A stretch of 64,000 nucleotides of DNA, taken from the NCBI RefSeq assembly GCF_034702125.1, contig NC_085872.1, positions 33,860,088-33,924,087 of the forward strand, given 5' to 3'. Both the position numbers and the translations under genes were made by a program. The notes below the pieces were generated by a model that had not been told where the DNA came from, made no database searches, and saw nothing but the letters and a program-made list of their open reading frames with translations. Positions 16,561-33,431 of this stretch are shown one piece after another. Source of the DNA: Engraulis encrasicolus. Lineage: Eukaryota > Chordata > Actinopteri > Clupeiformes > Engraulidae. How positions within the stretch are numbered: the first letter of the stretch is position 1; each line of letters begins with the position of its first letter.

Positions 16561-17592
16561 TACTGTATACTGTAGAAGCGCCCTGAATACTATCTGAGTA
16601 GTTTGAGTTTAGCTGGTTTTACTCAACCAGCCAGAGGCAGAGGCCTTTTTCACATTTCAATGCAAACTAGAATTTGAATAATGAGATGTATTTATGAAGC
16701 CAGATGATGGGTTTGGTAAGGGTTGGGGTAGGGTTGAGAACTTCAGTCAGAAACAGAATGCCAAGCACTGAATGGGGAAATTTAGTTGGGGAGGGGGTTC
16801 AACAATGGGAGATGGGGGTGGTTTAGGTTTGGGGGTGTCATGGTGGGGAGGGATTTTTTTTTGGGGGGGGGGTCTCTGTGGATAAGGATATGTGGCCTCC
16901 ACTGGGGCTCAGCAATGGGCGCAGCAGCTGTGAAAAGAGGGGCTCTCTTTTCCCACGCTCAGCCAGACACTAAACAGTAGTCGGGTCTGTAAGGGTCAAG
17001 TCACATTGCTAATATATATGTAGTGGAAGGGGGGTAGGGTACAGAAGCGACTTTCAGCAGACTATCGAGCTGGAATGGAGTGAGATGAATGGTTTGGCTC
17101 GTTACACCTTCTGTACTGAGATGTGGTCAAAATAAAATTATATTTAGTGCTTTTTTCTTAAAAGTAGAGTATGTCTTGTTTTTTCCAGCTTTTATGCTGC
17201 TCATCCAAAATTGCTATCTTCTTCATGAATATTTTCCAGACCCTATAATTTTCTAACTATTCATTATAACTTGGAAATTGACACTTTTCATACATAAAAA
17301 TGTGGATATTCTCCATGTCCGCTATTTTGAATTTCCAATAATATGCATTTTTGACTGTAAACTTACTGTACACTGGAAAAAATGTGCTGTTAAATTAACA
17401 TAAAAATCGTGTACATTGGTTGCAAGTACGTCAGTCAACTCTACCTACAGGACATTATTTGTTTCAGCCTATTGAACAATTGAAAGATAATTAATAAAGT
17501 TTGTTAAAGATACAATACCTTTATCATAAACACACAGACGTCTGATAGGCCTTTTGTCCTTGAACTTAACAGTGTGGGCCAAACTTGGACTG
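16561..17592. other. No gene; G-rich patch and a repeat relic
   Basis: 16700-16880 is G-rich with many GGG runs. 17165-17395 is a diverged copy of the TTAA MITE family seen at 17797 (shared words CTTTTCATACAT, GAATTTCCA, TATGCATTTTT). Confidence 0.45.
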
Positions 17593-17600
17593 TGCGTGTG

Positions 17601-17690
<90 letters not shown>
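17593..17690 (+). repeat. (TG)n microsatellite
   Basis: About 45 TG units with an AT interruption near the start, followed by a short GA-rich stretch. Confidence 0.97.
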
Positions 17691-17692
<2 letters not shown>

Positions 17693-17796
17693 TGAAAGAG
17701 AGAGTGACAGAAACAGAGATAAAGAAGTGAGGGATGGACAGAGGCAAGACACACGTTGTCTTCAGCATAATAGAGACTTAATTCCAAGGACTTTAA

Positions 17797-18136
17797 AGGT
17801 ACACTGTGTAATATCTTTAGTAGTTTGTTTCCAGAATTCATGCTGTCCATTCACAAATGCTACCTTTTTCATACCACCACCGTGAAATTTTAAGTATTCA
17901 TTATGACTGGGAAAATTGCACTTTTCATACATGATAAGGGGATCTTATCCATTTTAAATTTCCAGAAATAGGCATTTTTAGCTGAAATGCTTACTTTACC
18001 TTGGTAACACTAGTAAATATAGTTCATTAATTTGTAAATATTAATGAAAAGATAACATTTGGCAGTAGCCAGCCCAGTTTCACTGAACAGCATAGTTGCA
18101 ATACCTACTCTGGCCACCATCTTACACAGTGCACCT
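17797..18136. mobile_element. TTAA-flanked MITE, AGGTACACTGTGTAA family (340 bp)
   Basis: TTAA at 17793-17796 and 18137-18140. Ends are AGGTACACTGTGTAATATC and, in complement, AGGTGCACTGTGTAAGATG. Family members lie at 17165-17395 (diverged) and 54721-55062 (inside armc6). Confidence 0.85.
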
Positions 18137-18140
18137 TTAA

Positions 18141-20152
<2,012 letters not shown>

Positions 20153-20521
20153 CTTCCTGTCTGTCTGCCTGGTTACTAGCTAAAAGTTAGCCTACCTTAT
20201 AGACCTCCATTAGAGTCCTCAAAATGTCCCAGCATTGTCGAAAGACCAGTTTCATTCTGTAGGGCAGGTGTGGTTTACAACTGAACTGTCCATGACCGTG
20301 GTTTATTGGATGCTACGAATCCCTGATTCCCTGCTATTATGTATAGTAGTCCTCAGCCAACAATAGGAAAAAGTTTTTAAAGTAAACTTAGGCCTATGTT
20401 CTGAAGAGAACCCTCTGTCTGAGAAAGCTCTGTATAAATCTAGGTAAAAGATGGTTTCACATATGATGTCACCATGGCGGAAACAAGCAACAAGGTTCTG
20501 TTTGCCGAACAGTTGAACAGT

Positions 20522-20745
20522 TTGGTTACACTTTACTTGACGCTGGCAACATACATATGACATAACAGTGTCATAATACTGTCAAAACAGTGTCATGCCA
20601 CAGTCATGAACGAGTCATAAACATAATGTTAATGTCATTAACGTTTTATGGTCATGAAAAGTTGACATTGTTTGTCCTGTCTTTACCATAACCCGAATTT
20701 CACTTAATGACAAAGTCATAAGTGAAGACATAAGTTCATATCAAG
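20522..20745 (+). mobile_element. Fragment of a GGTTACACTTTACTTG-type MITE
   Basis: Begins GGTTACACTTTACTTGACG, the same end as the element at 15776, with repeated GTCAT-containing words. A matching right end is not clear. Confidence 0.5.
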
Positions 20746-20883
20746 TAGGCCTATGCAAGGCTGCATGGGAGTTCCCAGGCTAGTGAAACAGGGCTACTAG
20801 AGTCAGACACAAGCAGGTAATTGGAGTGCTTATGGGTCCTCACCTTTTTCCTTGGTGCTCTTCAGTGTAGGGGCTCTCAAACT

Positions 20884-21037
20884 TGGTCCAGGTAGACAAA
20901 TGCTGTGGCACTCAAGGTTGCGATTTTTTTTAACAGAAGAAGGCCATAAGGGCCAAAACGTGTAGGCATTGTAGCCAACTAAAAAGTTAAAAAAAAATCA
21001 CAACCTTGAGTGCCTCAGCATTTCTCTACCTGGACCA
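20884..21037. repeat. Foldback hairpin with about 51-bp arms
   Basis: TGGTCCAGGTAGACAAATGC near 20884 pairs with GCATTTCTCTACCTGGACCA ending at 21037. The loop contains GAAGGCCATAAGGGCCAAAA, similar in layout to other hairpins in the window. Confidence 0.85.
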
Positions 21038-21706
<669 letters not shown>

Positions 21707-22494
21707 TTGCCTTAAAAGAGGGAGAGAGAAAAATATTCTGCATTGTAGCTATCCACTGACAGTGCTCTACCTAACGCAAGAAATGCACTTGATTCCCATT
21801 AGATTTTTGTGTGTGAGATAGAGATAGCTACGTACCAGTCTCCATTTCCTCACTGTGGTCCTCTGTCTCCGTGTATGGTGCCTCACCCTCAAACGCCTTC
21901 TATTGTCACGGTTTTAATTAGCCAGCTAATTACCAAGGCTTTGTTTTATTCACTTCAGCTGATACTTCTATGCAGATTCCACTCAGACCATTGTTGGAGA
22001 TTATTAATTTCTGTGTCTGTCCTATTACACGTTTCATGAACTTGGTGATATGAACTTTGAGATAAAAGAGAAGTAACTTTTGATTTAAAACTGCTATTGC
22101 CACTGTTGTTTTTTGCATTGGTCTCCAAGCGCCAGGTCCTGAAGGCAGTGTGACGTTTTTAATTCCGAATTAAATAGTTCTGTCGAGTTTACTTTGATCT
22201 TTCATTTAATTCTGAATTGTGAAGTGTTTACGTGACGTTTTCAAAGAGGAATAAAGCTTTATTCAGAATTAAAGTGAGTGAATTCTGAATGAAATGTCTC
22301 GTGTAGACGTAGCCAGTATTTCTGGAAAGGACCGGGCACCATGGCAATGTCTTGAGATTTGGCAGTCTTTGTGACATTGACATTGGTCATTCTCTTCTCA
22401 CTCTCCCATGACCCTGTATCAATGGAACTGAACTTGACGCTGGTGCTAGGAGCCCCGCTCCACCACACACCCACCCACCAACCCAGCCATGCAT

Positions 22495-22517
22495 GCACAC
22501 ACACACACACACACACA

Positions 22518-22597
<80 letters not shown>

Positions 22598-22617
22598 GGC
22601 AGGCAGGCGCGCGCGCG

Positions 22618-22714
<97 letters not shown>
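22495..22714 (+). repeat. Compound (AC)n(ACGC)n(GC)n(AC)n array
   Basis: AC units, then about 20 ACGC units (22517-22597), three AGGC units, a GC run (22608-22626) and AC units to 22714. Nearly all is alternating purine-pyrimidine and therefore prone to Z-DNA. Confidence 0.97.
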
Positions 22715-22715
<1 letters not shown>

Positions 22716-24526
22716 ATAACCTGTTTCATCCATTTAGCAAGGCCTGTTTCTCTTTTGTATTTCATTTTACTTACTCCCATCCTTTTCTATTAGTCTGAGA
22801 TCATTGTTAAGCAGATAAAGAAAGCATGGGCATGTCCTAGCTAGATGCCAACTATAATAAGAACGTAACTGTGACATTGCATTAACAACTATGTGCATCT
22901 CTATAACTACACCTTTAAAACAGGCACATACTCTCTAGTTTACCCAAATTATTACATATAAAACAGACAAGTGTAGAAAGGCGGAGTGGTGATGGTGGTG
23001 GCATATGTGTGTGAGGTTGGGGGGGGTGCTCCTTTTCTTGCATTGTACTGACAGCTCGAAACTCTAAATATCTTTACTCTATGTTCCTTTGGAGTGTTGG
23101 TGTGAGTGGGTGGGTAGGGTGTCTGTGGCCTTGCTCTGTGAACCCTTTTCAGTTTCCACAAGCACAAAAGCAGCAGAGGCCCCTTTGAAGGAATGTAGCC
23201 CACCATCATTACCATGAGAAAAGGATGCAGAGTTGATTTAAATAATTTCACATAATGCTCTCACTGACGTTATTCAGACCCAGTTGCAATGGAAAGATAG
23301 CAGTGAGGGACATAAGAGTTCAATTTTAGCTGGTAGTGCTTATCTGATCATTTTAGTAGTATAGTATAAAGTAATTATACCAATTGTTTTATTTATTCCG
23401 CAATAATCAGTTTGCCAGAGGTAAATTTGTAGTAGTGTTCTCCGTCAAGTACACACAAGTACTAAAAATACATTTCTTTTTGACTGTAATGGACATTTTT
23501 TTTGCAGCCAACATTTTTACACTGTACTTGCTCTTGGTTCAACATGCATGTGCACACAAATATTCCGAGTTCAAGGTGAAACTGAAAACGCAATGTTTCT
23601 TCTTCTCTGCAGAAGGAAGAGGAGGATGAAGTCAAAGAAAAGCAGTGGGAGGAGAGGCTATAGGACCAAGAGGATAGTAGGCAGAGAGGGAAGGGAGGGA
23701 GGCATAGGGGTGAATGCAGGGCGGGACCCTGAGTACGGCTTACTTGTCTGGATCCACAGGGGCTCTCCCTCTCCCTCTCCCTCGCCAGCCCATGCTGCTC
23801 AGCCTGGCTTGGGATGTGCTCTGAGATTCGAGGCCAGGCGAGGAGATGGCTTGGTGGGCTACAGAGACGTGTCTGGAACCCCCCCCAGCTCCGCACCCAT
23901 TCTGGAGCACAGATCAATGCAGACAGCGGCCTGCGCAACTCTTGCCCCTAGCATAGGAGATCTCAAGACCTATGTAGCACACTGAAGCCAAACACACAAA
24001 CGCACACGACTCCATAGCACATACACATTTTTCTGAAATGGAGCATCCGATGTGCTGAACACTTCGCCAACGGCTGTTTTATGATCATCAGTGCTGGGAA
24101 TGTGCAGCCAGTGCTGTCTTGCTCTACTTGGCCTTCATTTTTTCTCAAGTCATACTGTGCCTCAAAATGCCCTTGTCTGTCGGAAGAAGACAAGAAATAC
24201 ATAGACTCCAAAGCAAAAACACAACCTTTCAAAATATACATCTTCTGGGTGCTCTTGTGGAGTGCCAGTGAACACTGACATTGAACTTAGATGCGCAACT
24301 TTGTCTATATTGGACAACGTATCTACGTCACATCAACTGTAAGGGTAATAACCATGATGAAAATACCTGGGACAACACTGTAACAGACATCCACTGACCT
24401 GGCAAACAGCAAAACTAAACTAAGAGGTAAGACCAACCGGTTACACAAAATGAACAGTGATAACAACAATGCCATTATGTGACTGGATGAATGTGCACTA
24501 GATTTCAACACCAGAATACAGTACAT
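22715..24526. other. No gene assigned
   Basis: A purine-rich patch after an acceptor-like tctctgcag at 23612 is open for 110 codons in one frame, but no domain is recognisable. Otherwise unremarkable. Confidence 0.35.
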
Positions 24527-24888
24527 TAGGGCTGTAATGATATTGTATCGAACCGAGAAATCGTGATACACAGAGTCACGATACTGTATCGTGATACAAG
24601 GAGGCAGTATAGTGATACGCCCTTTCAAAGTTTTATTACCCATTAGTCCAGAAAACAACCTTATGAAATGGGTGATAGTGCTTCAAAGCTTCAAATCATC
24701 CTCATTATTACATTTAAACTAGTATTAGTAGACTCCTGTAACCTATTCTACCTATGAATTATCATAGTTTTTAGTCATTATTATATTTTATAATGTTAAC
24801 ATTTGTGAAATCGTGGGCTGTATCGAACCGTAGGTCAAAAATCGTGATACAAACCGAATCGTGAGTTGAGTGTATCGTTACAGCCCTA
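24527..24888. mobile_element. hAT-like MITE, TAGGGCTGTAA ends (362 bp)
   Basis: Perfect 8-bp duplications CAGTACAT at 24519-24526 and 24889-24896. Ends TAGGGCTGTAATGAT and the complement TAGGGCTGTAACGAT. Subterminal TATCG/CGATA words repeat, as in hAT elements. Confidence 0.88.
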
Positions 24889-25069
24889 CAGTACATGCAT
24901 GACAAGAAGTGTCTCTCCTTGTCTGTACCAAATTTACATTTGAAACACCTGTGACAGTATTGTATGTAGACTTCCTTGCTCATGCCCATTCTCCATCTGT
25001 TCCTCATACTCCACCACACTACAAGGACAACGCAGATTATACACAGGAGACAAATTGTGGTGTAGGCAC

Positions 25070-26743
25070 TAGGGACGGGAAGATTCACCGATACGTATCG
25101 GAAAATCGATACGACCTGTACGGTACGGTTGCATCGATTTGCAAACGTCTGCATCGGTAAGAAACGCAAATAAAATCGAGATACATCGTACCTTGACTGT
25201 CCGCATCGGTACAAATCGGATAATATCTCTTAAAACTTTTTAGAAACGGTCAAATTCAGGATTTGTTCTCGTGCGCAACGCACATCATCTTGATTCAGAC
25301 CGCCTTTCCATCTCTATTGCGAGGAGGCGTGACCAAGCAATCAGTATTTTCCTTTGAGTCAAAGCGGCGGGTTACCAGTAACGTGGAGCACATTTTGTTG
25401 TCACATACAGCGAGTTTTCTGGTCATCCGGTGACTTTTTAAATGAAAGTTTCTAGCGACCATCTTCTGCGAGTCTGGAAGACGTGTGGAGAGAGTACTCG
25501 CTTCACTATTTGAGATGATAGGGTAGTCTACCGTGCGGCACAAACAACAAGAGAAAGTTGTCTGCCAACATGCTGCAGTTTCCGAATGACAGCAGCATAA
25601 GCATAGTCAGCGCACGAGATACAAAAAAACATAACCGTGTTGGGAAACGTTACAGAGCCTGTGCATTCGTTTTAAGTCCATTGTTCATGCAGTAAAAAAG
25701 AAGTGAAGTCGCTAAGTTGGCATCATTGCTTAGGAGCCAGTTATATTTAGCCCTCGTGCTGGACACACACAGTCTGATTTGCTGCTCGTGCAGATTGTCC
25801 ATGAAGTTTAAAAAGTCCCGTTGAAAAGTACACTATTCCAACACCTCAGTCCAGTACGCACGTTATTTCCCCCTTCTGATATTAACCCCATTCCCAACAT
25901 CTACTTAGTAAATTGTTCTAATTTGGATCAATTGTGGTTGATAAGTTGTTCAGAGCTTACCTGTAAATGTAGTTAGCCTATAACATGTCCAGGTCAATAT
26001 TCCAACATGATCAGAAGCTCTGTGGTTTTCTCATTTTTATTTAAAAAAGAGATATAGCCTACTGTAATTGGCATGGTATTCATTGTATTGTGTATTTTTT
26101 TTTTCATTTTCTCTGCTCAAAGCAATGTGCCCAAGCCAAAATGAGTTCTCACTGCTCTCTGTATGTTTTCCAGTATAGGCTATTTCAAAAGTAATATGCA
26201 CAGCCAGGGCCGCTGCTAAGGTTTTGGGGGCCTAGGCATAACTGGTCAGGAGGCCCCCTCATAAGTAAATACTACTACTGCTACTAATAATAATGCTAAT
26301 TACTGTATTCACAATTACAGTTTGTCTGAAAAATGATGGCCCTTTTGATAACTAACAAAAATGTTTTCAAATGTAATGAAATATTTTTTCATGATGTTTT
26401 TAGTCAGTCTCAATTTAGGAGGTCACAATTTTGGGGGCAAAGTGGTTGAGGTTCTAAAAGCACTCTGTTTACTCTGCTTATGCCTAACGGCAGCCTTGTG
26501 CACAGCCTTTAATATCAATTTGATATTTTAATCTGTTCTGTATCGCATCGTATCGTACCGAATCGCACTGCATCGCATGGCATTATAATTGTATCGCGCC
26601 ATATCGAACTGCATCGCAGTAGGTAGGAGAATCGTATCGTATCTTACCACTGGTAATTTCATGAATCGTGACTGTATCGTATCGTTGCCATGTGTATCGA
26701 GATGCACATCGTATCGCTTTGATGATGAAGATTCCCATCCCTA
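25070..26743. mobile_element. 1.67-kb hAT-like element, degraded
   Basis: Perfect 8-bp duplications GTAGGCAC at 25062-25069 and 26744-26751. Ends TAGGGACGGGAAGATT and the complement TAGGGATGGGAATCTT. Many CGATAC/GTATCG words lie within 200 bp of each end, a usual hAT transposase-binding layout. No intact transposase frame. It carries a nested element at 26205-26498. Confidence 0.85.
26205..26498. mobile_element. hAT-like MITE nested in the larger hAT element (294 bp)
   Basis: Perfect 8-bp duplications TGCACAGC at 26197-26204 and 26499-26506. Ends CAGGGCCGCTGC and the complement CAAGGCTGCC. Confidence 0.8.
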
Positions 26744-26902
26744 GTAGGCACAGAAACCACAATTAAACTCAATTAATGTTTAAATTGGTAGTTGCGATGG
26801 TGGGGAGATTAACCAAATGGGGGCGGGGCAAAACATTTGGCCAAAACATAGAACATAGAAATATGTGTCAGAGTTACGGAATTTTTGTCATTAGTTGCAC
26901 AA

Positions 26903-27185
26903 TGAAAGCGAAAGCCCAACTTTGAAACTCCAACTTCCCTTGTCACATTGACACTGCACACAACGGAATTGCATTTATGCCTCACCCGTGCAAGGGGGCA
27001 GCCCCCAATGGCGCCCCAAGGGAGCAGTGCGGCAGGACAGTACCATGCTCAGGGTACCTCAGTCATGGTGGAGTATGGGGGAGAGCACTGGTTAACTCCC
27101 CCCACCAACCTGGCGGGTCGGTAGTCGAACCGGCAACCTTTGGGCTACAAATTTGACGCCCTGACCGCTTACCCATGACTGCCCT
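26903..27185 (-). mobile_element. tRNA-derived SINE, near full-length copy
   Basis: Minus strand: tRNA-like head GGGCAGTCATGGGTAAGCGG (A box) and GGTTGCCGGTTCGACTACC (B box, about 27119-27138), then a body with GCCATTGGGGGCTGCCCCC and a tail with GTTGGAGTTTCAAAGTTGGG. Truncated relatives are at 35088-35385 and 43678-43816. Confidence 0.8.
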
Positions 27186-27587
27186 AAATGCAATGTCTGC
27201 ATTGCTAGTACAATGTGGAGGTAGATGTTGGGCACATAGTGTCATGGCTAAAATAGTTGACTTTCACTTTGTTTGCTTCAACCCGTTTTGCTCTCACATC
27301 AGGTGGTGCCCCGTCCCCCGTTTTCGCTTGCCATCTGTGTAACTGTTGATGGCATGCAGAAAATGACTAATTATTACATTTGCATATGCATATGGGAGTG
27401 TGGGCATCATCCAGACAGTAAACCGCATGCAAATCAGAATGCATGCAAATCAAATATCAGTCATGTACATGAACATTTTTAAAGTGGGGTAATCCAAATA
27501 TAAATAACGCATGTGTCTGTTGTATTCTATCATCTCAGCAAAGGTGTGCTGTGCTCTTGGTCACTTGGTCAAATACCATGTAGATTG

Positions 27588-27775
<188 letters not shown>

Positions 27776-27969
27776 ATCACTTTGTGCATGTGTGTGTGCT
27801 CAAAAAGGCACTATAGGTCAAAGAAAGGTATAGAGAGATTTCCTCTGTGTTAAACCATGTATAATCTGCCTGTATCTCACCATGTGCTCTGTTAAGGCAA
27901 CACTGATGAGACTGAAAGGCACACAGGTAGCTCAAGCAGTCATCAGAGTATTCTAAGAGGTTCTAGAGG

Positions 27970-28150
27970 AAAAAAGAACCTGCAATGCTGCTTTGTTTAA
28001 TTTTTATTTTTACAAGTTGCTGTCCTTTCGTCTTCATGATCATGAACGTTTTGGTATGAATGTCTAATGAGCCAGTCATCAACACTTCATGCAAAATGTA
28101 TAAAAGCTTTTATGAGTGGGTTATGCAGGAACATGTTAAGTAAAGTGTTA
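27970..28150 (+). mobile_element. Right-end fragment of a CTTTACTTG-type MITE
   Basis: Aligns with 15955-16112 (TTTTACAAGTTGCTGTCCTT, TTTTGGTATGAAT, CATGTTAAGTAAAGTGTTAC). The left end is missing. Confidence 0.65.
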
Positions 28151-28527
28151 CCAAATAATTAGTGGGGAAAATGCCAAACTCCCCCTTGAAGCTTGTGCAT
28201 TAAAGGAGCTCTAAGTAACTTTTTAGCTAATTAATCACCAGTTCCTCGATGCACAAATGGGTCATTAGAAGGTGAATGAAAACTCCACCGTCTGTGGGCT
28301 AAAAACAACTTTTGTGAGTCACAGCAAGCTTGATTGCCTTATGAGCCATTTGAAAATCTGTATATGATCACATTAAGATAAGAATAAGATAAGTTAAGAT
28401 AAGGTAAGAAAGAAAGAAAAAAGTTTTGTCTGTCATACATGAAACAGAAAATTGTCCAGTCATTCTCACAGACATTAAACAAGACATGACAAAACAAGAC
28501 ATATCAAGACAAGACAATATGTGTATG

Positions 28528-28694
28528 CAGAGGCGCATCTTGCCACCAGGCAAGGCAGGCATCCGCTTGGGGCCCCAAGGCCCTAGATAGTGAATAACAG
28601 CCCATACTTTACCACAGTAGTGGGGATTTCGGTTCACATGTTCATTCTTTTGCGATTTCGCTTGGGGCCCCACCTGACCCTAGAATCGCCTCTG
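28528..28694. mobile_element. Short hAT-like MITE (167 bp)
   Basis: Perfect 8-bp duplications TGTGTATG at 28520-28527 and 28695-28702. Ends CAGAGGCG and CGCCTCTG. Inside, CGCTTGGGGCCCC occurs twice. Confidence 0.8.
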
Positions 28695-28702
28695 TGTGTA
28701 TG

Positions 28703-30900
<2,198 letters not shown>

Positions 30901-30918
30901 TTTAAAAATGCACTAGGT

Positions 30919-31280
30919 CAACTCTTCCCAAACCTTTTCCTCTGCGCACCCCCTTGTACATTTCAATATGGTTTGCGCACCCCCTAAGCGAATATTTTGG
31001 TGTGCTGACGGCCACGCAAGTATGATTCACTGCACATTAACTGCACATTATGCACGGTTGTTTTGGGGAATCCTCTTTTCCAATAGTCTAGTCTAGGTTA
31101 AACTACACTTCAGATGGACCCTTCCAGCATGCAATTCATCATACAATTAAAAACTACTTCATGTTCATTAAGGCTGGATAAAAACTCACATATCCACCAT
31201 TACTCTATTTAGCTCACGCACCCCCTTATGGCAGGCGGCACACCCCCAGTGGTGCACGCACCACAGTTTGGGAGTCCCTG
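30919..31280. mobile_element. hAT-like MITE (362 bp) inside a duplicated segment
   Basis: Ends CAACTCTTCCCAAACC and the complement CAGGGACTCCCAAACT; 8-bp duplications CACTAGGT (30911-30918) and CATTAGGT (31281-31288), differing at one base. The related sequence at 27802-27818 (CACTATAGGTCAAAG) lacks the insert. Confidence 0.8.
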
Positions 31281-31425
31281 CATTAGGTCAAAGAAAGGTA
31301 TAGAGATTGATTCTATGTTAAACCATTGATAATCTACCTGTATTTCACCATGTGCTCTGTTAATGCAACGCTGGTGAGACTGAAAGGTACATACTTAGCT
31401 GGTAGCTCAAGCAGTGATCAGAGTG
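31281..31425 (+). repeat. Dispersed repeat, second copy (first at 27802-27955)
   Basis: Both copies follow a (GT)n array and share GGTCAAAGAAAGGTATAGAG, CACCATGTGCTCTGTTAA, GAGACTGAAAGG and AGCTCAAGCAGT. This is either a local duplication or an interspersed repeat containing (GT)n. Confidence 0.8.
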
Positions 31426-32485
31426 TTCTTAAAGTTTTTTGGGTGCTGTTGCCGTTTCCAACTATAGGTTTTCGCTTTGCTCTGCTTGTGTCATTATATG
31501 TTGTTTAGTTTAGTAACATTTATAAAATTACTCATGGACTGTTACAGTCACATACAGTTAACAGCAAAGGAATCAGTCAGATTAAAACTTCTTCAAGAAA
31601 CATTTCTGTCAGGTATGTTTGCTATACTGTTCCCAAAGTATTTCTTGTTCTTCTCTGCTGTCTATGTAAGAGGAATACACCTTACCTGGGGAAGATGCAC
31701 TTGACTGGGTAAAAAGTTTGCCTGATTATCATCAACTTTTAAATCTCGTACCGAGAAGATAACAAATAACGTTTCCCAAGCGGCCTGGTTAACCTGCCTC
31801 CCTCGGTTTGCTACTGGTCGAGGCCAGAAAAGCCAAATTCTCCAAAGGTCAGAAACGATATTTGTATTGCTCCTGGCCTGACTATACTGGATCCAACGCC
31901 GGTGGTGTTCCATCACTAGGAGGGCGTGGCCTGGCAAGTAAAAAGCTACAGGGATGGATTTTTTTTAAAAAAAATACTCGGTTTCAGCTTTTCGTGGTTA
32001 GCAAAAAGAGAGCCTCCTTACACATCACCTAGACCTCTCCACATTTGAATGTGGTGCCATACATACTCAGCTTCTCTCTGACGTAATCGTGTCACCCTTT
32101 GCTGAAATAAAGCTCAGTAGCAGTTTTCCCTCTCTATATTGAATGCTCCCTTTGTCTACTTTTTCTACCGTTTTCATGCTCATGTCTTCTGTTGCCATTC
32201 TACCATTCAGATGTAGCTCTCCGCATACCTGGTGCACGTTCTGTCACATGCATACTTTTTGGTATCTAACATCTCCAAGACAATATTTAAACAGAATTTG
32301 AGAAATATCTGTTTGGCTTTACTGTATATACTGTTGTACATGGACAGTTCCCTTCGAACTAGGCCTATATGTTTTTCATATTGAAGTAAGATGTGAATGT
32401 AGTAGTTTGAGTTCAACAGTGAAAATGAATGGCAAGGTGAATGTAATACAAAGTTACAAACTTCCAGTTCTATTCTCCCACATAT

Positions 32486-32488
<3 letters not shown>
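31426..32488. other. No gene recognised
   Basis: AT-rich unique sequence without recognisable coding content. Confidence 0.4.
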
Positions 32489-32521
<33 letters not shown>

Positions 32522-32547
32522 CGTGCGTGTCTGCACGTGCGTGCGTA
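32489..32547 (+). repeat. (GT)n with GTGC units
   Basis: GT units followed by GTGCGTGCGTGC and similar imperfect units. Confidence 0.95.
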
Positions 32548-32873
32548 CATGAGGTATTTCCGTGGCAGTTGGCAGCCTTTGTACTGTATCTTTGGAGCAT
32601 GGAACCTCTTGTTGAAACGTCTGCTCAGCAGGGGCTGAAGACTTAAGCAGTCTCTCTTTGTCACTCTCACTTTTCACTCCTTCTGTCACTCATGAGCCTT
32701 TCTCTCTATGCACAGACCCTTGCACACAGATCTGCATGTCTGCTTGCATTAAGATTACCGTAGTGGGTTCTGACCAATACAAATGTATTTTAGGTGGTAT
32801 CATGTGCTTCCAGAGTTTACCATTCGCTCACTGGCTGCTGCAGCCTCTGCATTGTACAGTATATTCCTAGTTT

Positions 32874-32893
32874 TGGTTAGGGTTAGGGTTGGG
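32874..32893 (+). repeat. Short telomere-like repeat
   Basis: TTGGTTAGGGTTAGGGTTGG has two exact TTAGGG-phase units; too short to call a telomeric insertion. Confidence 0.6.
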
Positions 32894-32908
32894 GTTTTTG
32901 GCTGAGAC

Positions 32909-33085
32909 TAGGGCTCTAAATTAACACCAGCCAACCAGCCAAATGCTGGTGAAATTTCAGTTTGGCTGGTAGAAAACACCAACTTACTAGCCACTTTGAC
33001 CCATTAGTGAGTGTGTGTTTGGCTAGTAAGATTAACATCTACTTGCCATTTTGGCTGGTGGCGAAAAAAGTTAATTTAGAGACAC
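32909..33085. mobile_element. Short MITE with TCTAAATTAAC ends (about 177 bp)
   Basis: Left TAGGGCTCTAAATTAAC; right GTTAATTTAGAGACACA, which is its near complement. The interior repeats TTGGCTGGT/ACCAGCCAA words in both orientations. The target duplication is unclear. Confidence 0.6.
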
Positions 33086-33431
33086 ACTCTGTAGCTGTCA
33101 CTCATTTCTGTGGAAGACATGGTCCAATCACATGCACAATATCTAAGGAAGCACTTGAGATATACAGTATGTAGAAAGGTACAATGGAAGGAGTTTAAAA
33201 TGTAAAATGGGAGTAGTGTTCAGTGTTCACAAATAAAAAATGGTATCACAACTAATGCAAATCTGAATAACCTTTAGTAAACCAATTGTGAGTACTCCTA
33301 AGATTATGGAGTATGGGAGAGAAAGCTTATCCAGTATATTTGTGCTTTGTTGTTTTGTTTTTTATCCTGTCCATTAGGTCTAGTAGTGTGTAGTTTTTTG
33401 TACCACCCCCTCTCTCTCTCTTTGACTCTAG

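Noticed and set aside
22259..22780. 173-codon frame with RACV repeats
   Set aside because: Translation of the (ACGC)n array.
23548..23985. 145-codon frame rich in Lys, Arg, Ser and Pro
   Set aside because: Low-complexity purine-rich DNA. The frame next to the acceptor at 23612 hits a stop soon, and phase does not fit the exon at 14214.
26903..27185. Functional tRNA gene at the B-box sequences
   Set aside because: The cloverleaf does not close and the sequence continues into a SINE body shared by other copies.
32874..32893. Interstitial telomere sequence
   Set aside because: Only two exact TTAGGG-phase units; chance is sufficient.
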